Positions 1 to 9,845 are shown, numbered from the stretch's first letter. The stretch: 64,000 nt of DNA from Dehalogenimonas alkenigignens (GCF_001466665.1 NZ_KQ758903.1:1237684-1301683), one strand, 5' to 3'. Made by a program: numbers and translations. Notes: generated by a model not told the origin, from the letters alone.

Positions 1-837
1 CCGGCCGGAGAGCATGTCGCGCTCAAAATGTCTTAGTTCCTCTTCGGTGACATCAGTTAACAAATCGAAGTACTGGATAATGAGGTCATCGCCGATGGAC
101 ATGACTTTGCCGAAAATGTCTGCCGGGGTTTCAGCCACGCCGATGTAATTCCCGAGGCTCTTGGACATCTTCTTGGTCCCGTCGGTGCCGGTGAGGATGG
201 GCGTCAGGAAAACCTGCTGCGGAGCCTGACCGATCATGGCTTGCAGTTCACGACCTACAAGCAAATTGAATTTCTGGTCGTTGCCGCCGAACTCTACGTC
301 CGATCTTACCATGACCGAATCGTAAGCTTGAAGCAGGGGGTAAAGGAATTCTGTAATGGTGATCGGCCGGTTGGACTCAAAGCGTTTCTTAAAATCCTCC
401 CGTGCCAGCATTTGGGCGATGGTAAAGCGGCTGGCAAGTTTAATCACGTCCGCCAGGGTGAAGTTCCCGAACCATTCGCTCTGCCAGCGGACTTCGGTCT
501 TGGATTTGTCGACGATTTTAAAGAACTGTTGCATGTAAGTCTCGGCATTGGCTTTGACCTGTTCGGCGGTGAGCATCGGACGGGTTACTGAGGCGCCGGT
601 GGGGTCGCCGATCCGGGCGGTCCAGTCTCCGACGATGAGCACCACTTGGTGCCCTAGGTCTTGAAATTGACGCAATTTCCGCAGGCCGACCATGTGGCCT
701 AGATGGATGTCGGTAGAACTGGGATCGAAACCTTCTTTTAGGCGCAGCTTCTGGCCGGAAGCCAGCAGCTTCTGCAGTTCGTCCTCGGAGATGATCTCAC
801 TTACAGCGCGTTTCAGGATGAAATTCATGTCAGGCAT
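1..837 (-). CDS. tyrS: Tyrosyl-tRNA synthetase, N-terminal part (runs off the left edge)
   Basis: Class I aminoacyl-tRNA synthetase that charges tRNA-Tyr in the cytoplasm. The reading frame on the minus strand starts MPDMNFILKRAVSEII and is open to the window edge (about 279 residues). It shows the HIGH-type signature as HLGH in DIHLGHMVGL and the KMSKS signature in GTKKMSKSLGNYIG, both in the right order and spacing. The ATG overlaps the ribF stop as TGATG, so the two are translationally coupled; a second ATG lies three codons in. The C-terminal RNA-binding part is outside the window. Confidence 0.95.
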   Translation of the reverse strand, partial: MPDMNFILKRAVSEIISEDELQKLLASGQKLRLKEGFDPSSTDIHLGHMVGLRKLRQFQDLGHQVVLIVGDWTARIGDPTGASVTRPMLTAEQVKANAETYMQQFFKIVDKSKTEVRWQSEWFGNFTLADVIKLASRFTIAQMLAREDFKKRFESNRPITITEFLYPLLQAYDSVMVRSDVEFGGNDQKFNLLVGRELQAMIGQAPQQVFLTPILTGTDGTKKMSKSLGNYIGVAETPADIFGKVMSIGDDLIIQYFDLLTDVTEEELRHFERDMLSGR

Positions 838-1772
838 CAGACGCATTCCGTTTTCTTTAAGACCTGCCGGGCTTTGGCAACGTCTTCTTTGATCTGCTTG
901 AGCAGTTTATCAGGCGAGGCGAATTTTTCTTCCGGACGGATCTGCTCTATTATAGCAATTTCCAGCCTGTGGCCGTAAAGCTGACCGCTAAAGTCCAACA
1001 GGTGGGTTTCAACCGTCCGGTTCCCGGCGCCGAAGGTGGGCCGGGTACCGATGTTGGTGATGGAGGGTATTCTTTGCCCGTTGATGGACGCGATGGTGGC
1101 GTAAACGCCGTCTGCAGGCAGCGCCTGGTCCGCGGCGATCTCCAGATTAGCAGTTGGAAAGCCCAGTTTCGCGCCCCGGCCTTCCCCTCTTATCACATTG
1201 CCTTCCAGGCTGAAACAGCGTCCCAGAAGGTCGTGGACCTTTTTCATGTTGCTTTCGGCCATGGCTTTACGCACCAGCGTTGAGGACACTTTATGGCCGG
1301 CCTTGAGCTGCGGTGGTACCACGATAAGGTTAAAGCCATACAATTCGCCCATCGCTCTAAGGGAAGCTATATCCCCTTCCCGCCCCTTACCCAGAGCGAA
1401 ATCCGGCCCAACCACCAAGCCGGTCAACGACAGGTATTTCTTTAGAAGCCGGATGAATTCCAAAGCCGGCAAAGACGCCAGTTCTTCGGTGAAGACCAGC
1501 GTGATGACCAAGTCGACACCAGTGGATTTCAACAGCGTGATGCGCCGGTCGAGAGAGGTCAGGTGTGGTAATTCTTTGTGCATGCCAAGTACCTGACGGG
1601 GGTGGCCAGCGAAGGTAACGACTCCTGATAGAGCCCCGATTCTCTTTGCCTGACTAATAGTCTCGGCGATGAGTGCTTGATGTCCCAGGTGTACGCCATC
1701 GAAAACGCCGATGGTCAACACCATCGGCCGGGGTGGGTGGACTTTTGAGAGTTCAGACTCGATCTGCGTCAC
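837..1772 (-). CDS. ribF: Bifunctional riboflavin kinase / FAD synthetase
   Basis: Phosphorylates riboflavin to FMN and adenylylates FMN to FAD. The 311-residue protein is full length. The N-terminal nucleotidyltransferase domain has the motif GVFDGVHLGHQ (about residues 22-32); the C-terminal kinase domain has GEGRGAKLGFPTANLEI (about 197-213). Translation starts at a GTG without a convincing Shine-Dalgarno sequence. Directly upstream of tyrS with overlapping stop and start. It provides flavins, which fits the flavoprotein-rich metabolism of the neighbourhood. Confidence 0.95.
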   Translation of the reverse strand: MTQIESELSKVHPPRPMVLTIGVFDGVHLGHQALIAETISQAKRIGALSGVVTFAGHPRQVLGMHKELPHLTSLDRRITLLKSTGVDLVITLVFTEELASLPALEFIRLLKKYLSLTGLVVGPDFALGKGREGDIASLRAMGELYGFNLIVVPPQLKAGHKVSSTLVRKAMAESNMKKVHDLLGRCFSLEGNVIRGEGRGAKLGFPTANLEIAADQALPADGVYATIASINGQRIPSITNIGTRPTFGAGNRTVETHLLDFSGQLYGHRLEIAIIEQIRPEEKFASPDKLLKQIKEDVAKARQVLKKTECV

Positions 1773-1787
1773 GGTCTTAAAATTCGA

Positions 1788-1809
1788 AGAGGGGATCGAT
1801 GTCCCCTCT
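1788..1809 (-). promoter_or_regulatory. Inverted repeat in the ribF leader
   Basis: AGAGGGG and CCCCTCT form a perfect 7-bp stem with an 8-base loop, 16 bases upstream of the ribF GTG. There is no T-run after it in the ribF direction, so it is not a standard terminator. It could be an operator or a leader hairpin; it does not resemble the FMN riboswitch. Confidence 0.4.
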
Positions 1810-1945
1810 AAAAAATACGTTCAAGTTGGCGCTATATTAACATCACTTAGGGGGAGTGTCAATCGCGGTAGCATTGGGAAAATATATTAAGGTACAATTA
1901 AAATCCTAAAATATTAATCTGGTCTCATCGACTTGAAGGCATTGA

Positions 1946-2923
1946 ATGATCTGGATCCAGTTGGCAATTTGTTTCGCGATATTAATCTACGCTGGTGCCC
2001 GTTTAACGAAATACGCCGATACGCTCGCCCAAAAAACTAAACTCGGAGGATTGTGGATTGGGTTAGTGCTGGTAGCCACAATCACTTCGATTCCAGAGAC
2101 CATTGCTTCAGCCAGTGCCGCCAGTATATTTAATGATGATGATTTGGCTTTGAGTACCCTCTACGGTGGAAATACATTTAACCTTTTGATGATAGGAGTC
2201 ATGGACCTCTTAAATCAGAAGTTACCGCTATTAAAGGCTGTGAACCGGCGCCAGGTATTCATATTGTTCAGCGGCATCATTCTGCTCACGGTTTCGGGAA
2301 TCGCTATTGTCATGGGCTCAAGAGCAGCAATACTTCTTGGCACAGTTAGTCTGACAAGTATATTTTTATTATTGTTATATTTTGTACTGTTGCATTATCA
2401 GCAAAAAACGGCAACAAAAGAAGAAACTCAAGACGGGTATTTACCATCAGTTTGGCGGAGTTTCATCCTTAAATTAATACTCGCATCATCAGCCGTTGTG
2501 ATTGCCGGCGTTTGGCTATCATATATTGGAGAACAAATATCCATAATCACCGGATTCTCTTCGAGTTTTGTGGGCGCGTTAGTTCTCGGTATCACTACCT
2601 CGGCCCCGGAAGTTATCGTTAGCCTTACCGCTCTCAGGATTGGGGCTATTGATCTTGCGGTCGCCAACATGGCCGGAAGCATTATGTATCGAGCGTCTAT
2701 TATCATTATTCCGGACATATTCGGACGCGGGTCAATATTAACTTCTGTCTCGGGAGACAATCTGGTGCTGATAGCAGCTGCGATAATTATGGCGATTGTA
2801 GCGATAATCGGTATCAATTACCCGGGCCGAAAACAACTTCGTGGCTTATTCAGCTGGTATACGCCGGTGATTATCGGAATATATCTGCTTAGCGCGTTTG
2901 TCGTGTTTTCATCAATGGAATAG
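1946..2923 (+). CDS. Sodium/calcium exchanger family cation antiporter
   Basis: Integral membrane protein of 325 residues, about ten hydrophobic segments, of the CaCA superfamily. Two internally homologous halves each carry the alpha-repeat signature: VATITSIPETIASASAA near residue 45 and GITTSAPEVIVSLTALR near residue 215, with the acidic residue of the PE pair that coordinates cations. A charged loop (about 150-170) separates the halves. GAAGG lies 7 bases before the ATG. Substrate (Ca2+ or another divalent ion) cannot be told from sequence. It is monocistronic and convergent with the formyltransferase-like gene. AT-rich wobble use differs from neighbours such as moaA, a possible hint of transfer. 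Confidence 0.88.
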   Translation: MIWIQLAICFAILIYAGARLTKYADTLAQKTKLGGLWIGLVLVATITSIPETIASASAASIFNDDDLALSTLYGGNTFNLLMIGVMDLLNQKLPLLKAVNRRQVFILFSGIILLTVSGIAIVMGSRAAILLGTVSLTSIFLLLLYFVLLHYQQKTATKEETQDGYLPSVWRSFILKLILASSAVVIAGVWLSYIGEQISIITGFSSSFVGALVLGITTSAPEVIVSLTALRIGAIDLAVANMAGSIMYRASIIIIPDIFGRGSILTSVSGDNLVLIAAAIIMAIVAIIGINYPGRKQLRGLFSWYTPVIIGIYLLSAFVVFSSME

Positions 2924-2956
2924 CATCAAAAGAACTGTGATAATCGGGAATTGACC

Positions 2957-3790
2957 CTATAGGGTGAGTTGTTTCTGAATCTCGTAGTCGATTTCCGCGG
3001 AAAGATTGTATCCCTTGATAGGCTGCCCCACACAGTTTACAATCACCTTGCGGGCGACTCTAATCCTTCCCTGGCTGAAAGCTTTAATCGTCAAACAGAT
3101 TAACGGCAGTTCCCGGATAAATCCCTGCCTGCGAATTTCCTTAAAGAGTTGATTATCTTCGCCTTCACCTTTTACTATCGTTTCCGACGTCTGGTCGTCT
3201 ATTTTGTTCCATAACTCGTCGAACGAAGGGCCGCGAACCGGATACCGGCAATAACTGACTACGGGTCCTCTATCGAGTTCAGGCGTTACTAAATGCATCA
3301 TTACACCGGAGCTTTCAGCCCTCGAGTCGATCAGTTTCCAGATCACTTCCTGCCAGGTACCGGTAGGCCCGTCAGGAGCTGCCGGATGCAGATTAATCAT
3401 ATCTAAGTTTGAACACAACTCAGGGCCAATTACAAGCATATAACCTGCCATGACACATATGTCAGGTTTGTGGAATTGGGAAAGGATATTAATTATCTCC
3501 CTGTCGTAATCTAACCGCCATTCGGGAAGAGCTTCTACATTGGTTTTATCGGAGATACCTCTTGATTGCCGATATTTTTTATATGAAAAATGAACTACCG
3601 GAATCTTGTATTCACGTGCTAAATTAATAAAAATGTCTGTTTCCGGAGATTCGCCGGGATCCCTTGAGATAAAGATAAATTCAATCCTTGCGTCGATATC
3701 CCCCGATATGATCTTTTGTTGAACTGCGGAGAGCAGGTTGCGTGATCCTGGCCCCTTTGCTGTTGTAAACCATCCGATGGAATATTTCAT
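2957..3790 (-). CDS. Formyltransferase-family protein (GART-like)
   Basis: 277 residues when started at MKYSIGWFTTAKGPGS; the longer frame upstream lies inside the PHP gene, one base away from its stop. The core matches the N10-formyl-tetrahydrofolate formyltransferase fold: MINLHPAAPDGPTG carries the conserved Asn and His, and TPELDRGPVV the conserved Asp. The family contains PurN, Fmt and ArnA-like enzymes; the C-terminal part is unlike Fmt, so the substrate is open. Last gene of the dprA operon. Confidence 0.7.
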   Translation of the reverse strand: MKYSIGWFTTAKGPGSRNLLSAVQQKIISGDIDARIEFIFISRDPGESPETDIFINLAREYKIPVVHFSYKKYRQSRGISDKTNVEALPEWRLDYDREIINILSQFHKPDICVMAGYMLVIGPELCSNLDMINLHPAAPDGPTGTWQEVIWKLIDSRAESSGVMMHLVTPELDRGPVVSYCRYPVRGPSFDELWNKIDDQTSETIVKGEGEDNQLFKEIRRQGFIRELPLICLTIKAFSQGRIRVARKVIVNCVGQPIKGYNLSAEIDYEIQKQLTL

Positions 3791-3791
3791 T

Positions 3792-4448
3792 TTAGCCTGT
3801 GAACTTTCGTTTGATACGTTGGGCGGTGGAATTAAGATGAACAAGCGGGCTGTTGCACCGACCGTGGATAGTCGCATTTTTCAGGGATGACAAAAACTCA
3901 TCTCGATTGTTGAATGGCTGCATCAAAACATAAGCTTTGCCGAGTTCATCGGGCGAATGGGCATCAGAGCCGGCACTCTGCGCCAGACCGTATCTGGCGG
4001 CAAAATCACGTGCTTTGTTAACAAATGATGGCAATACAATTCGGGCATTCAGCACTTCAAGAATATCAATTTGTCCGGATTCTACCAGCTGGTCAGTTAT
4101 TCTGGGATCCAGCGCTGAACCTCGCAAGGAATCAAAAGGGTGGGGGATACAAACTAGCCCGCCTTGGTCTCGTATTGACTTGATCGTTGCTTCAACGGAT
4201 TGACCAGATGGGATTGTCTCAGTTAAAAATAGCCCAATAATTTCACCGCGGTCAGTCAATATCTCTTCGCCAACAATTATTGGTATTGGAGAGAGTTTTT
4301 TAAATTCCAAAGCTCCTTCCGTGGTCCCGTGGTCAGTGATGGCAATGGCCCCCAATCCCACTTCATTACAACGGGCAGTCAATTCCTCGATAGTGGTCGA
4401 GGCGTCCATGGAATAGCGGGTGTGGATATGTAAATCTACTTTTATCAT
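3792..4448 (-). CDS. PHP-domain metal-dependent phosphoesterase
   Basis: 218 residues. The N-terminus VDLHIHTRYSMD carries the HxH motif of PHP domains, followed by ITDHGT, a GEEI motif (conserved Glu), PHPFDSLRG, and SAGSDAHSPDE near the C-terminus, so the complete set of metal ligands is present. Family members hydrolyse phosphoesters or nucleotides such as RNase AM (TrpH/YciV) substrates. I place the start at the ATG before IKVDLH; a TTG four codons earlier is also possible. Inside the six-gene operon with one base to the next gene. Confidence 0.85.
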   Translation of the reverse strand: MIKVDLHIHTRYSMDASTTIEELTARCNEVGLGAIAITDHGTTEGALEFKKLSPIPIIVGEEILTDRGEIIGLFLTETIPSGQSVEATIKSIRDQGGLVCIPHPFDSLRGSALDPRITDQLVESGQIDILEVLNARIVLPSFVNKARDFAARYGLAQSAGSDAHSPDELGKAYVLMQPFNNRDEFLSSLKNATIHGRCNSPLVHLNSTAQRIKRKFTG

Positions 4449-4461
4449 TGATAATACCAAC

Positions 4462-5532
4462 CTATTTCGGAAAATGGGTCAATACCTTGACTCTGCCATT
4501 TTCCAGAACGACGTCATCTTCAATACGAATACCACCCCAGCCGGTTACATAAATCCCCGGTTCCAATGTAAAGACCATACCATCATTTAGGATGCCCGTT
4601 GAATTTGGACCGATGGTAGGTTTCTCATGGACTTCCAATCCAATCCCATGCCCCAAACTGTGTCCGAAACATTCACCATAGCCAGCAGATGTGATGCACT
4701 CGCGGGCTAACCTATCCGCTGAAGTAGCAGACATCCCGGATTCGATCCCGCCAATCGCGATTTGCTGCGCCTGAAGGACGATATTGTAAAGTTTCATGAA
4801 GCGCTGATCCAGATCCCCAAGCCAAAAAGTCCGCGTAAGATCTCCGCAGTATCCATTAAGTTTAGCTCCAAGATCGATGACCAGCGGTTCGTGTGGTTGG
4901 AGGGGGCGGTCAGATGGCGTCGCATGAGGGAGAGCAGAAGCAGGTCCGCCCGCGACGATCACCGGGAAAGCCAGCTCACCCCCAGCTTCCCGAATATACT
5001 TCTCCAATTCCCAGGCTAGTTTCTTTTCAGAAATTCCGGGGCGCATGTACTGTTCTGACACCTGACTTAAAGCTTCGCAGGTAAGACGAGCAGCGCTTTC
5101 AATTCGGAGAATTTCATTTATTCTTTTCGAGGCTCTGAAGTCTTCCACCGTGTCGTTTAAAGGGATGAGTGTTGCTGAGGAAGACGAGTTTTCTAAAGCA
5201 CACTTAAACCGATCAAACTCCGCGACGGTTATGAATCCGGCCTCGATTCCGAGCACATTTACTCCCGTGTCGTGAATAAGAGCCGGGAACCATTGACTTA
5301 CCGGTCCTTCAATTTTTCTTACGCTAAAAAGATCAGGTACTTCACTATTTGCCTGTTCGACGTAACGGAAATCAGTCGCAAGTATCGTATGAAACGGAGT
5401 CAGAATGACGTATCCATTCGACCCTGTAAACCCGCTGATATACCTGATATTCTCAGGCTTGTTGACTAAGAGTCCGTCAATGCCAAACGCTTCAAAACGC
5501 CCTCGAAGTTCCGGGATAATGTCGGTTCTCAA
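4462..5532 (-). CDS. pepP: Xaa-Pro aminopeptidase (M24B)
   Basis: 356-residue cytoplasmic dimetal peptidase removing N-terminal residues before proline. An N-terminal creatinase-like domain is followed by the pita-bread catalytic domain. Metal ligands are visible in IDLGAKLNGYCGDLTRTF (two Asp), FGHSLGHGIGLEVHE (His) and FTLEPGIY plus GGIRIEDDVVL (two Glu). One base separates it from xerC upstream. pepQ is an equally fair name. Confidence 0.9.
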   Translation of the reverse strand: MRTDIIPELRGRFEAFGIDGLLVNKPENIRYISGFTGSNGYVILTPFHTILATDFRYVEQANSEVPDLFSVRKIEGPVSQWFPALIHDTGVNVLGIEAGFITVAEFDRFKCALENSSSSATLIPLNDTVEDFRASKRINEILRIESAARLTCEALSQVSEQYMRPGISEKKLAWELEKYIREAGGELAFPVIVAGGPASALPHATPSDRPLQPHEPLVIDLGAKLNGYCGDLTRTFWLGDLDQRFMKLYNIVLQAQQIAIGGIESGMSATSADRLARECITSAGYGECFGHSLGHGIGLEVHEKPTIGPNSTGILNDGMVFTLEPGIYVTGWGGIRIEDDVVLENGRVKVLTHFPK

Positions 5533-5533
5533 G

Positions 5534-6505
5534 TTATTCTCTCTCCGGATGCGCGAATGGATGAGCAGAAAGGTATATTTTTTTTGCCTGGTGGCGACTT
5601 ACGTGAGTGTATATTTGTGTCGTTTGAAGTGATGAGTGGCCTAATAATTCTTGGACAACCCTAAGATCAGCTCCGCCGTCGAGCAGATGGGTTGCGAAAC
5701 TGTGACGCAGTAAATGTGGGTGAACCTCCTGGCGGATTTCGGCTTGTTTAGCATAATCCAAAATCTTCTCCTGAATAGAACGAACCGACAGTCTTCCGCC
5801 TCGATAGTTTAAAAACAGGGCGTTTGACCGGTGTTTTGACAGAAATGAAGGTCTCCCAAACTTAATATACCGCTTGATTGCTGCCACGGCAGGTTGACCG
5901 ATCAATACAAGGCGCTCTTTATCGCCTTTGCCGATCACCTTTAATTCACGGCTGTAAAGGTCAAGCTGATTGAGGTCAATCGAAGCCAACTCAGACACTC
6001 TGAGACCAGCTGCATAAAACAGTTCCATAATCGCCCGATCGCGCAATCCTTGCGGGGTCATTGGATCAGGGGTATCCAGCAGTCGATTTATTTCTTCAGT
6101 GGTTAAGAATTCAGGTAACCGCCGGTCCAGTTTCATTGAAAAGGCCGAAAGCCGGTTCCTGCCTCTTCGAGACAAAGGGAATGGACATTCGGTCACAAGC
6201 GTTTCACGGAGCATGTAGCGGAATAATGAGCGGATAGCGGAAAGTTTGCGCGCGACAGAACCTTTCACAATACCCTGTGAGAAATTCCATGCCATGAAAT
6301 CTCTGACTACATATTTGGTGACCTGGCTCGGGAATTCGATATTTTTTAATCTGAGATACTGGAAAAATCCTTTTGGCTCGCCTTCCTCTAAATTGCCGTT
6401 AAGATCGCCGAGATAATTCCGAATAGTTCGTGGTGAAAGATGCTGTTCGGATTGGAGATAGTTCACGTATCCCGCGAGCCAGTTTGGCGGCAATGTCGTG
6501 TTCAA
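5534..6505 (-). CDS. xerC: Tyrosine recombinase XerC/XerD
   Basis: 323-residue site-specific recombinase that resolves chromosome dimers at dif. The N-terminal SAM-like domain is followed by the catalytic domain. The R-K-H-R-H-Y residues are visible: AAGLRVSELASID (Arg), VIGKGDKERLV (Lys), HPHLLRHSFATHLLDGGA (His, Arg) and LGHSSLQTTQIYTHVS (His, Tyr nucleophile). The dprA-topA-xerC order is also found in Firmicutes, which supports a chromosomal Xer role over a phage integrase. Confidence 0.92.
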   Translation of the reverse strand: MNTTLPPNWLAGYVNYLQSEQHLSPRTIRNYLGDLNGNLEEGEPKGFFQYLRLKNIEFPSQVTKYVVRDFMAWNFSQGIVKGSVARKLSAIRSLFRYMLRETLVTECPFPLSRRGRNRLSAFSMKLDRRLPEFLTTEEINRLLDTPDPMTPQGLRDRAIMELFYAAGLRVSELASIDLNQLDLYSRELKVIGKGDKERLVLIGQPAVAAIKRYIKFGRPSFLSKHRSNALFLNYRGGRLSVRSIQEKILDYAKQAEIRQEVHPHLLRHSFATHLLDGGADLRVVQELLGHSSLQTTQIYTHVSRHQAKKIYLSAHPFAHPERE

Positions 6506-6510
6506 CGTTG

Positions 6511-8718
6511 TTACCCGCTCGCTTGTTGCATACCGGTGCCAGCCTTCTTAACGGAAGTGCGACGCTTTCGGACAGGCGGCTTATGACTTTTGGATGAGTC
6601 GGGTTTAGGAGAACGCCGTCGCAAAGGTTTAAAAGCTTCGCAGACAGGATTTTGACATGCGTTCACACCTGGTTTTACTTCGACAACCAGGCCTCCGCAC
6701 AGTGGACAAGGTTCAGATAACGGTTTGGTGTTAATTGCAAAGGCATGTTTCGGGAAAGCGCTGCATCCATAAAACAACTTTCCCTTCTTGGTGAACCGTC
6801 CAATTAACTCCCCGTTCTCAGGGCATCCGGGACAGGGTACTCCAGTACGAATTCGGAACGATTGACGAAAGGAGCAAGAAGGGCACTCCATATATTTTCC
6901 GAACCTGCCGATTTTTATTAACAGGAGACCTTTCGAACATTGAGGGCAATACTCCGTGGAAACTTCAACCGGAAGGGGCACTCTTTCTAACTGTTCTTCG
7001 GCTGCAGTTAAATTATTACTAAAAGGAATGAAGAAATCACGGACTACCCCCACCCAATCAATTCCTTCAACGGCGACCTTGTCTAATTTGCTCTCCATCT
7101 GGGCGGTAAACCTGGTATCGATCAGCTCGGGAAACTGCTGTACCAACATGTCGGAGACTGTCATTCCCAGGTCGGTGGGTTTGAACAATCCTTTCTCCTT
7201 GGTTACGTATTCGCGTTCCTGGACTACGCTTAAAATAGGAGCGTAAGTTGAAGGCCGGCCAATACCATATTGTTCCAACGTTTTCACTAAAGTTGCTTCA
7301 CTATAACGCGGTTGCGGTTGGGTAAATCGTTGCTCTTTGTGAATCCCCTTGACGTGCAGTTCTTCATTTTGCACCAGTTCCGGTATCGGCGGTGTTTTGA
7401 TCTCTTCTGCGTCGTCGCGGCTCTCAACATATAGGCTGATGAACCCTGAGAATATATGTTCAGTTTGCTGAGAACGGAGAATATACGCCCCTTTCGATTC
7501 AGCAATTTTTGCAGTAATATCGACAGTGGTGTTTCTAAATTTGGCCGCGGTCATTTGAGATGCAACCATTCGCTGCCAGATAAGCTGGTATAATTTGAAC
7601 TGATTGGTTTCAAGATATTCTTTTATCAGTTGAGGTTCGCGCTCGACGCTCGTTGGCCTTATGGCTTCATGTGCTTCTTGCGCTCCTTTTACGGAACTAG
7701 TAAAAGATCGAACGTTTTTAGGCAGATAAGCGTTGCCAAATTGTCTCTCGATATATTTTCTTGCCTCGGAGATCGCCGATCCGGAAACCTGAATCGAGTC
7801 GGTTCGCATGTAGGTTATTAAACCTACACTGCCCTCGGTTCCTATCGGTAAACCTTCATACAATTGCTGTGCAATTGCCATTGTTTGACGTGCCGTGAAC
7901 CGCAACTTACGATAAGCTTCTTGCTGGAGCGTACTGGTAATGAAGGGGGGGGAAGGCTGCTTCATTACCTCCTTGACTCCCACGCTGGACACCGAATATT
8001 TAGCGGACCCAAGATCCTTCTCAACCGCCAGTGCTTGTTCTTCTGTCTTGATGCTTATTCTTCTTTTATCACCCTGCCCGATGAGCGTAGCTTTGAACTT
8101 CTGAGTTGAATTATGTTTTATCAAATCAACTTCTATGGTCCAATATTCCTCAGGTTTGAAGGAAAGAATTTCGCGTTCTCTGTCAACGATTATTCGCAAG
8201 GCTACAGATTGGACACGACCGGCTGATAAACCGCGGCGGATCTTTTGCCACAGTAGGGGTGAAAGCTTATACCCGACTAATCGATCGAGTATGCGCCGGG
8301 CTTGCTGAGCGTTTACCAGATTCATATTGATTTCACGCGGTGAATTAAAAGCCGCAGTTATTGCTTCCGGCGTAATCTCATGAAAAGTCACCCGGTTGCA
8401 TGACGCCCGGGGCGTACAAATAGATTCTTTCAGGTGCCACGCTATTGCTTCGCCCTCTCGGTCAGGATCTGTCGCTAAAAATACCGCAGAGGCTTTGGAG
8501 AGCCCTTCTTTTAATTCTGTCAGAATTGATGATTTGTCTCGCATCACTAAATACTGCGGTTTGAAGTCATTCTCAGTATCAACGCCGAGCTTGCTTTTCG
8601 GTAAGTCACGGATATGTCCCATCGAAGCCTTGACTATATATTTGGGACCGAGGATACGGGAGAGAGTCCTTGCTTTGGCAGGGGACTCAACAATAACGAA
8701 ATTCGTGGGTGACTTCAT
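6511..8718 (-). CDS. topA: DNA topoisomerase I
   Basis: 735-residue type IA topoisomerase that relaxes negative supercoils. The Toprim domain begins FVIVESPAKARTLSRIL and carries ATDPDREGEAIAWHL. The catalytic tyrosine is in LITYMRTDSIQ (about residue 300). The C-terminus has three Cys4 zinc ribbons (CPQC/CPSC, CPGC, CPLC) and a basic tail rich in Lys/Arg/Ser. Eleven bases separate it from dprA and five from xerC, so co-transcription is likely. Confidence 0.96.
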   Translation of the reverse strand: MKSPTNFVIVESPAKARTLSRILGPKYIVKASMGHIRDLPKSKLGVDTENDFKPQYLVMRDKSSILTELKEGLSKASAVFLATDPDREGEAIAWHLKESICTPRASCNRVTFHEITPEAITAAFNSPREINMNLVNAQQARRILDRLVGYKLSPLLWQKIRRGLSAGRVQSVALRIIVDREREILSFKPEEYWTIEVDLIKHNSTQKFKATLIGQGDKRRISIKTEEQALAVEKDLGSAKYSVSSVGVKEVMKQPSPPFITSTLQQEAYRKLRFTARQTMAIAQQLYEGLPIGTEGSVGLITYMRTDSIQVSGSAISEARKYIERQFGNAYLPKNVRSFTSSVKGAQEAHEAIRPTSVEREPQLIKEYLETNQFKLYQLIWQRMVASQMTAAKFRNTTVDITAKIAESKGAYILRSQQTEHIFSGFISLYVESRDDAEEIKTPPIPELVQNEELHVKGIHKEQRFTQPQPRYSEATLVKTLEQYGIGRPSTYAPILSVVQEREYVTKEKGLFKPTDLGMTVSDMLVQQFPELIDTRFTAQMESKLDKVAVEGIDWVGVVRDFFIPFSNNLTAAEEQLERVPLPVEVSTEYCPQCSKGLLLIKIGRFGKYMECPSCSFRQSFRIRTGVPCPGCPENGELIGRFTKKGKLFYGCSAFPKHAFAINTKPLSEPCPLCGGLVVEVKPGVNACQNPVCEAFKPLRRRSPKPDSSKSHKPPVRKRRTSVKKAGTGMQQASG

Positions 8719-8729
8719 TTTACTCTCGT

Positions 8730-9836
8730 TTACGACTCCTTAATCACCCTTGAAAGCGTATAGTTCATACCGCCAAGGTGTTTGACTGTGCCTTTTAATT
8801 CCATCATTGATAAAGTTGAGCTTACAACTGAAGCAGGTAGTTTGGATGTGCGGCAAATTTCGTCAATGTGTACTGGTTCCACACCAAGATATCTAATTAA
8901 GTTTTTTTCATTTTCAGTCACCGGGAGTGTTTCTTTGAATTCAAGTTGTGTAGCAACTGATTCGATATTGAGCTCTATTAAAATGTCGGATTCGGTTCTC
9001 ACCAACTTTGCACCTTGTTGAATCAAACGGTTTGTTCCAGAACTCTTGGCTGAGAAAATGTTCCCCGGTATGGCGAAAACATCTCGGTTTTGGTCTAAGG
9101 CGTATTCGGCGGTAATTAAAGCCCCTGACTTTTCCCCAGCTTCAGTCACTAGTGTGCCCAACGTCAAGCCTGAGAGGATGCGGTTACGCCGGGGGAAATT
9201 TTCAGGCCTTGGTCCCATATCCATCGCATACTCTGAAATTAGAGCCCCATTTTCAATTATTTGCTTTGCGATAGCTGTGTTTTCTGGTGGGTATATTACA
9301 TTAACCCCGGAGCCTAGTACCCCAATCGTACGACCGCCCGCTTTTAGGGCAGAAGAGTGGGAAATCGTATCTATCCCGCGGGCCAAACCTGAAGCGATGG
9401 TGACATTATTTCGGCTAAGCGCGGTTACGATCTCCTCGGTCACTTGCCTGCCATAGGCTGTTGGATTTCGTGTCCCCACCACCGCAATTGAAAGCTGGTC
9501 CTCAGGCAGAAGATTACCCTTGATATACAAAACTGGTGGATAGTCGTAAATCTCCTTAAGTCTGGAGGGATACTTTGGGCTTACTGCGGTGACGACGGAA
9601 ACCCCGAAACGATCTGCTTTTTCCAGTTCACGCGCTGGTTCAACTTTAGATCGCCAGTAAACAATTGAATTAATCGTACCGCAATCGAGACCGACCTTCG
9701 ATAATTCCGCTTCGTTGGCCTTCCAGGCGGTCGAAAGATCTCCGAAATATTTCTCCAACATTGTAAGCCGGACCCGGCCGATACCTGGAATAAGACTGAA
9801 ACCCAGGTAATGGACAGTGTTACTCTGTTCGTTCAA
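8730..9836 (-). CDS. dprA: DNA-processing protein DprA
   Basis: Loads RecA on incoming single-stranded DNA in natural transformation. 368 residues: helix-hairpin-helix-like N-terminus, the Rossmann core with VVGTRNPTAYGRQV, SGLARGIDTISHSSALKAGG and GSGVNVIYPPEN, and a C-terminal winged helix (about 300-360). Starts at TTG with no Shine-Dalgarno; the predicted transcript starts only a few bases upstream. First gene of the operon, downstream of tRNA-Ser. Confidence 0.93.
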   Translation of the reverse strand: MNEQSNTVHYLGFSLIPGIGRVRLTMLEKYFGDLSTAWKANEAELSKVGLDCGTINSIVYWRSKVEPARELEKADRFGVSVVTAVSPKYPSRLKEIYDYPPVLYIKGNLLPEDQLSIAVVGTRNPTAYGRQVTEEIVTALSRNNVTIASGLARGIDTISHSSALKAGGRTIGVLGSGVNVIYPPENTAIAKQIIENGALISEYAMDMGPRPENFPRRNRILSGLTLGTLVTEAGEKSGALITAEYALDQNRDVFAIPGNIFSAKSSGTNRLIQQGAKLVRTESDILIELNIESVATQLEFKETLPVTENEKNLIRYLGVEPVHIDEICRTSKLPASVVSSTLSMMELKGTVKHLGGMNYTLSRVIKES

Positions 9837-9845
9837 AGCGTCGCA

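Noticed and set aside
2954-2965. 12-base palindrome ACCCTATAGGGT over the formyltransferase-like stop codon
   Set aside because: Short, has no T-run and could be chance; not enough for a terminator or operator call.
3791-3877. 29-codon extension of the formyltransferase-like frame
   Set aside because: It lies inside the PHP gene, and the ATG at 3790 gives a normal family N-terminus.
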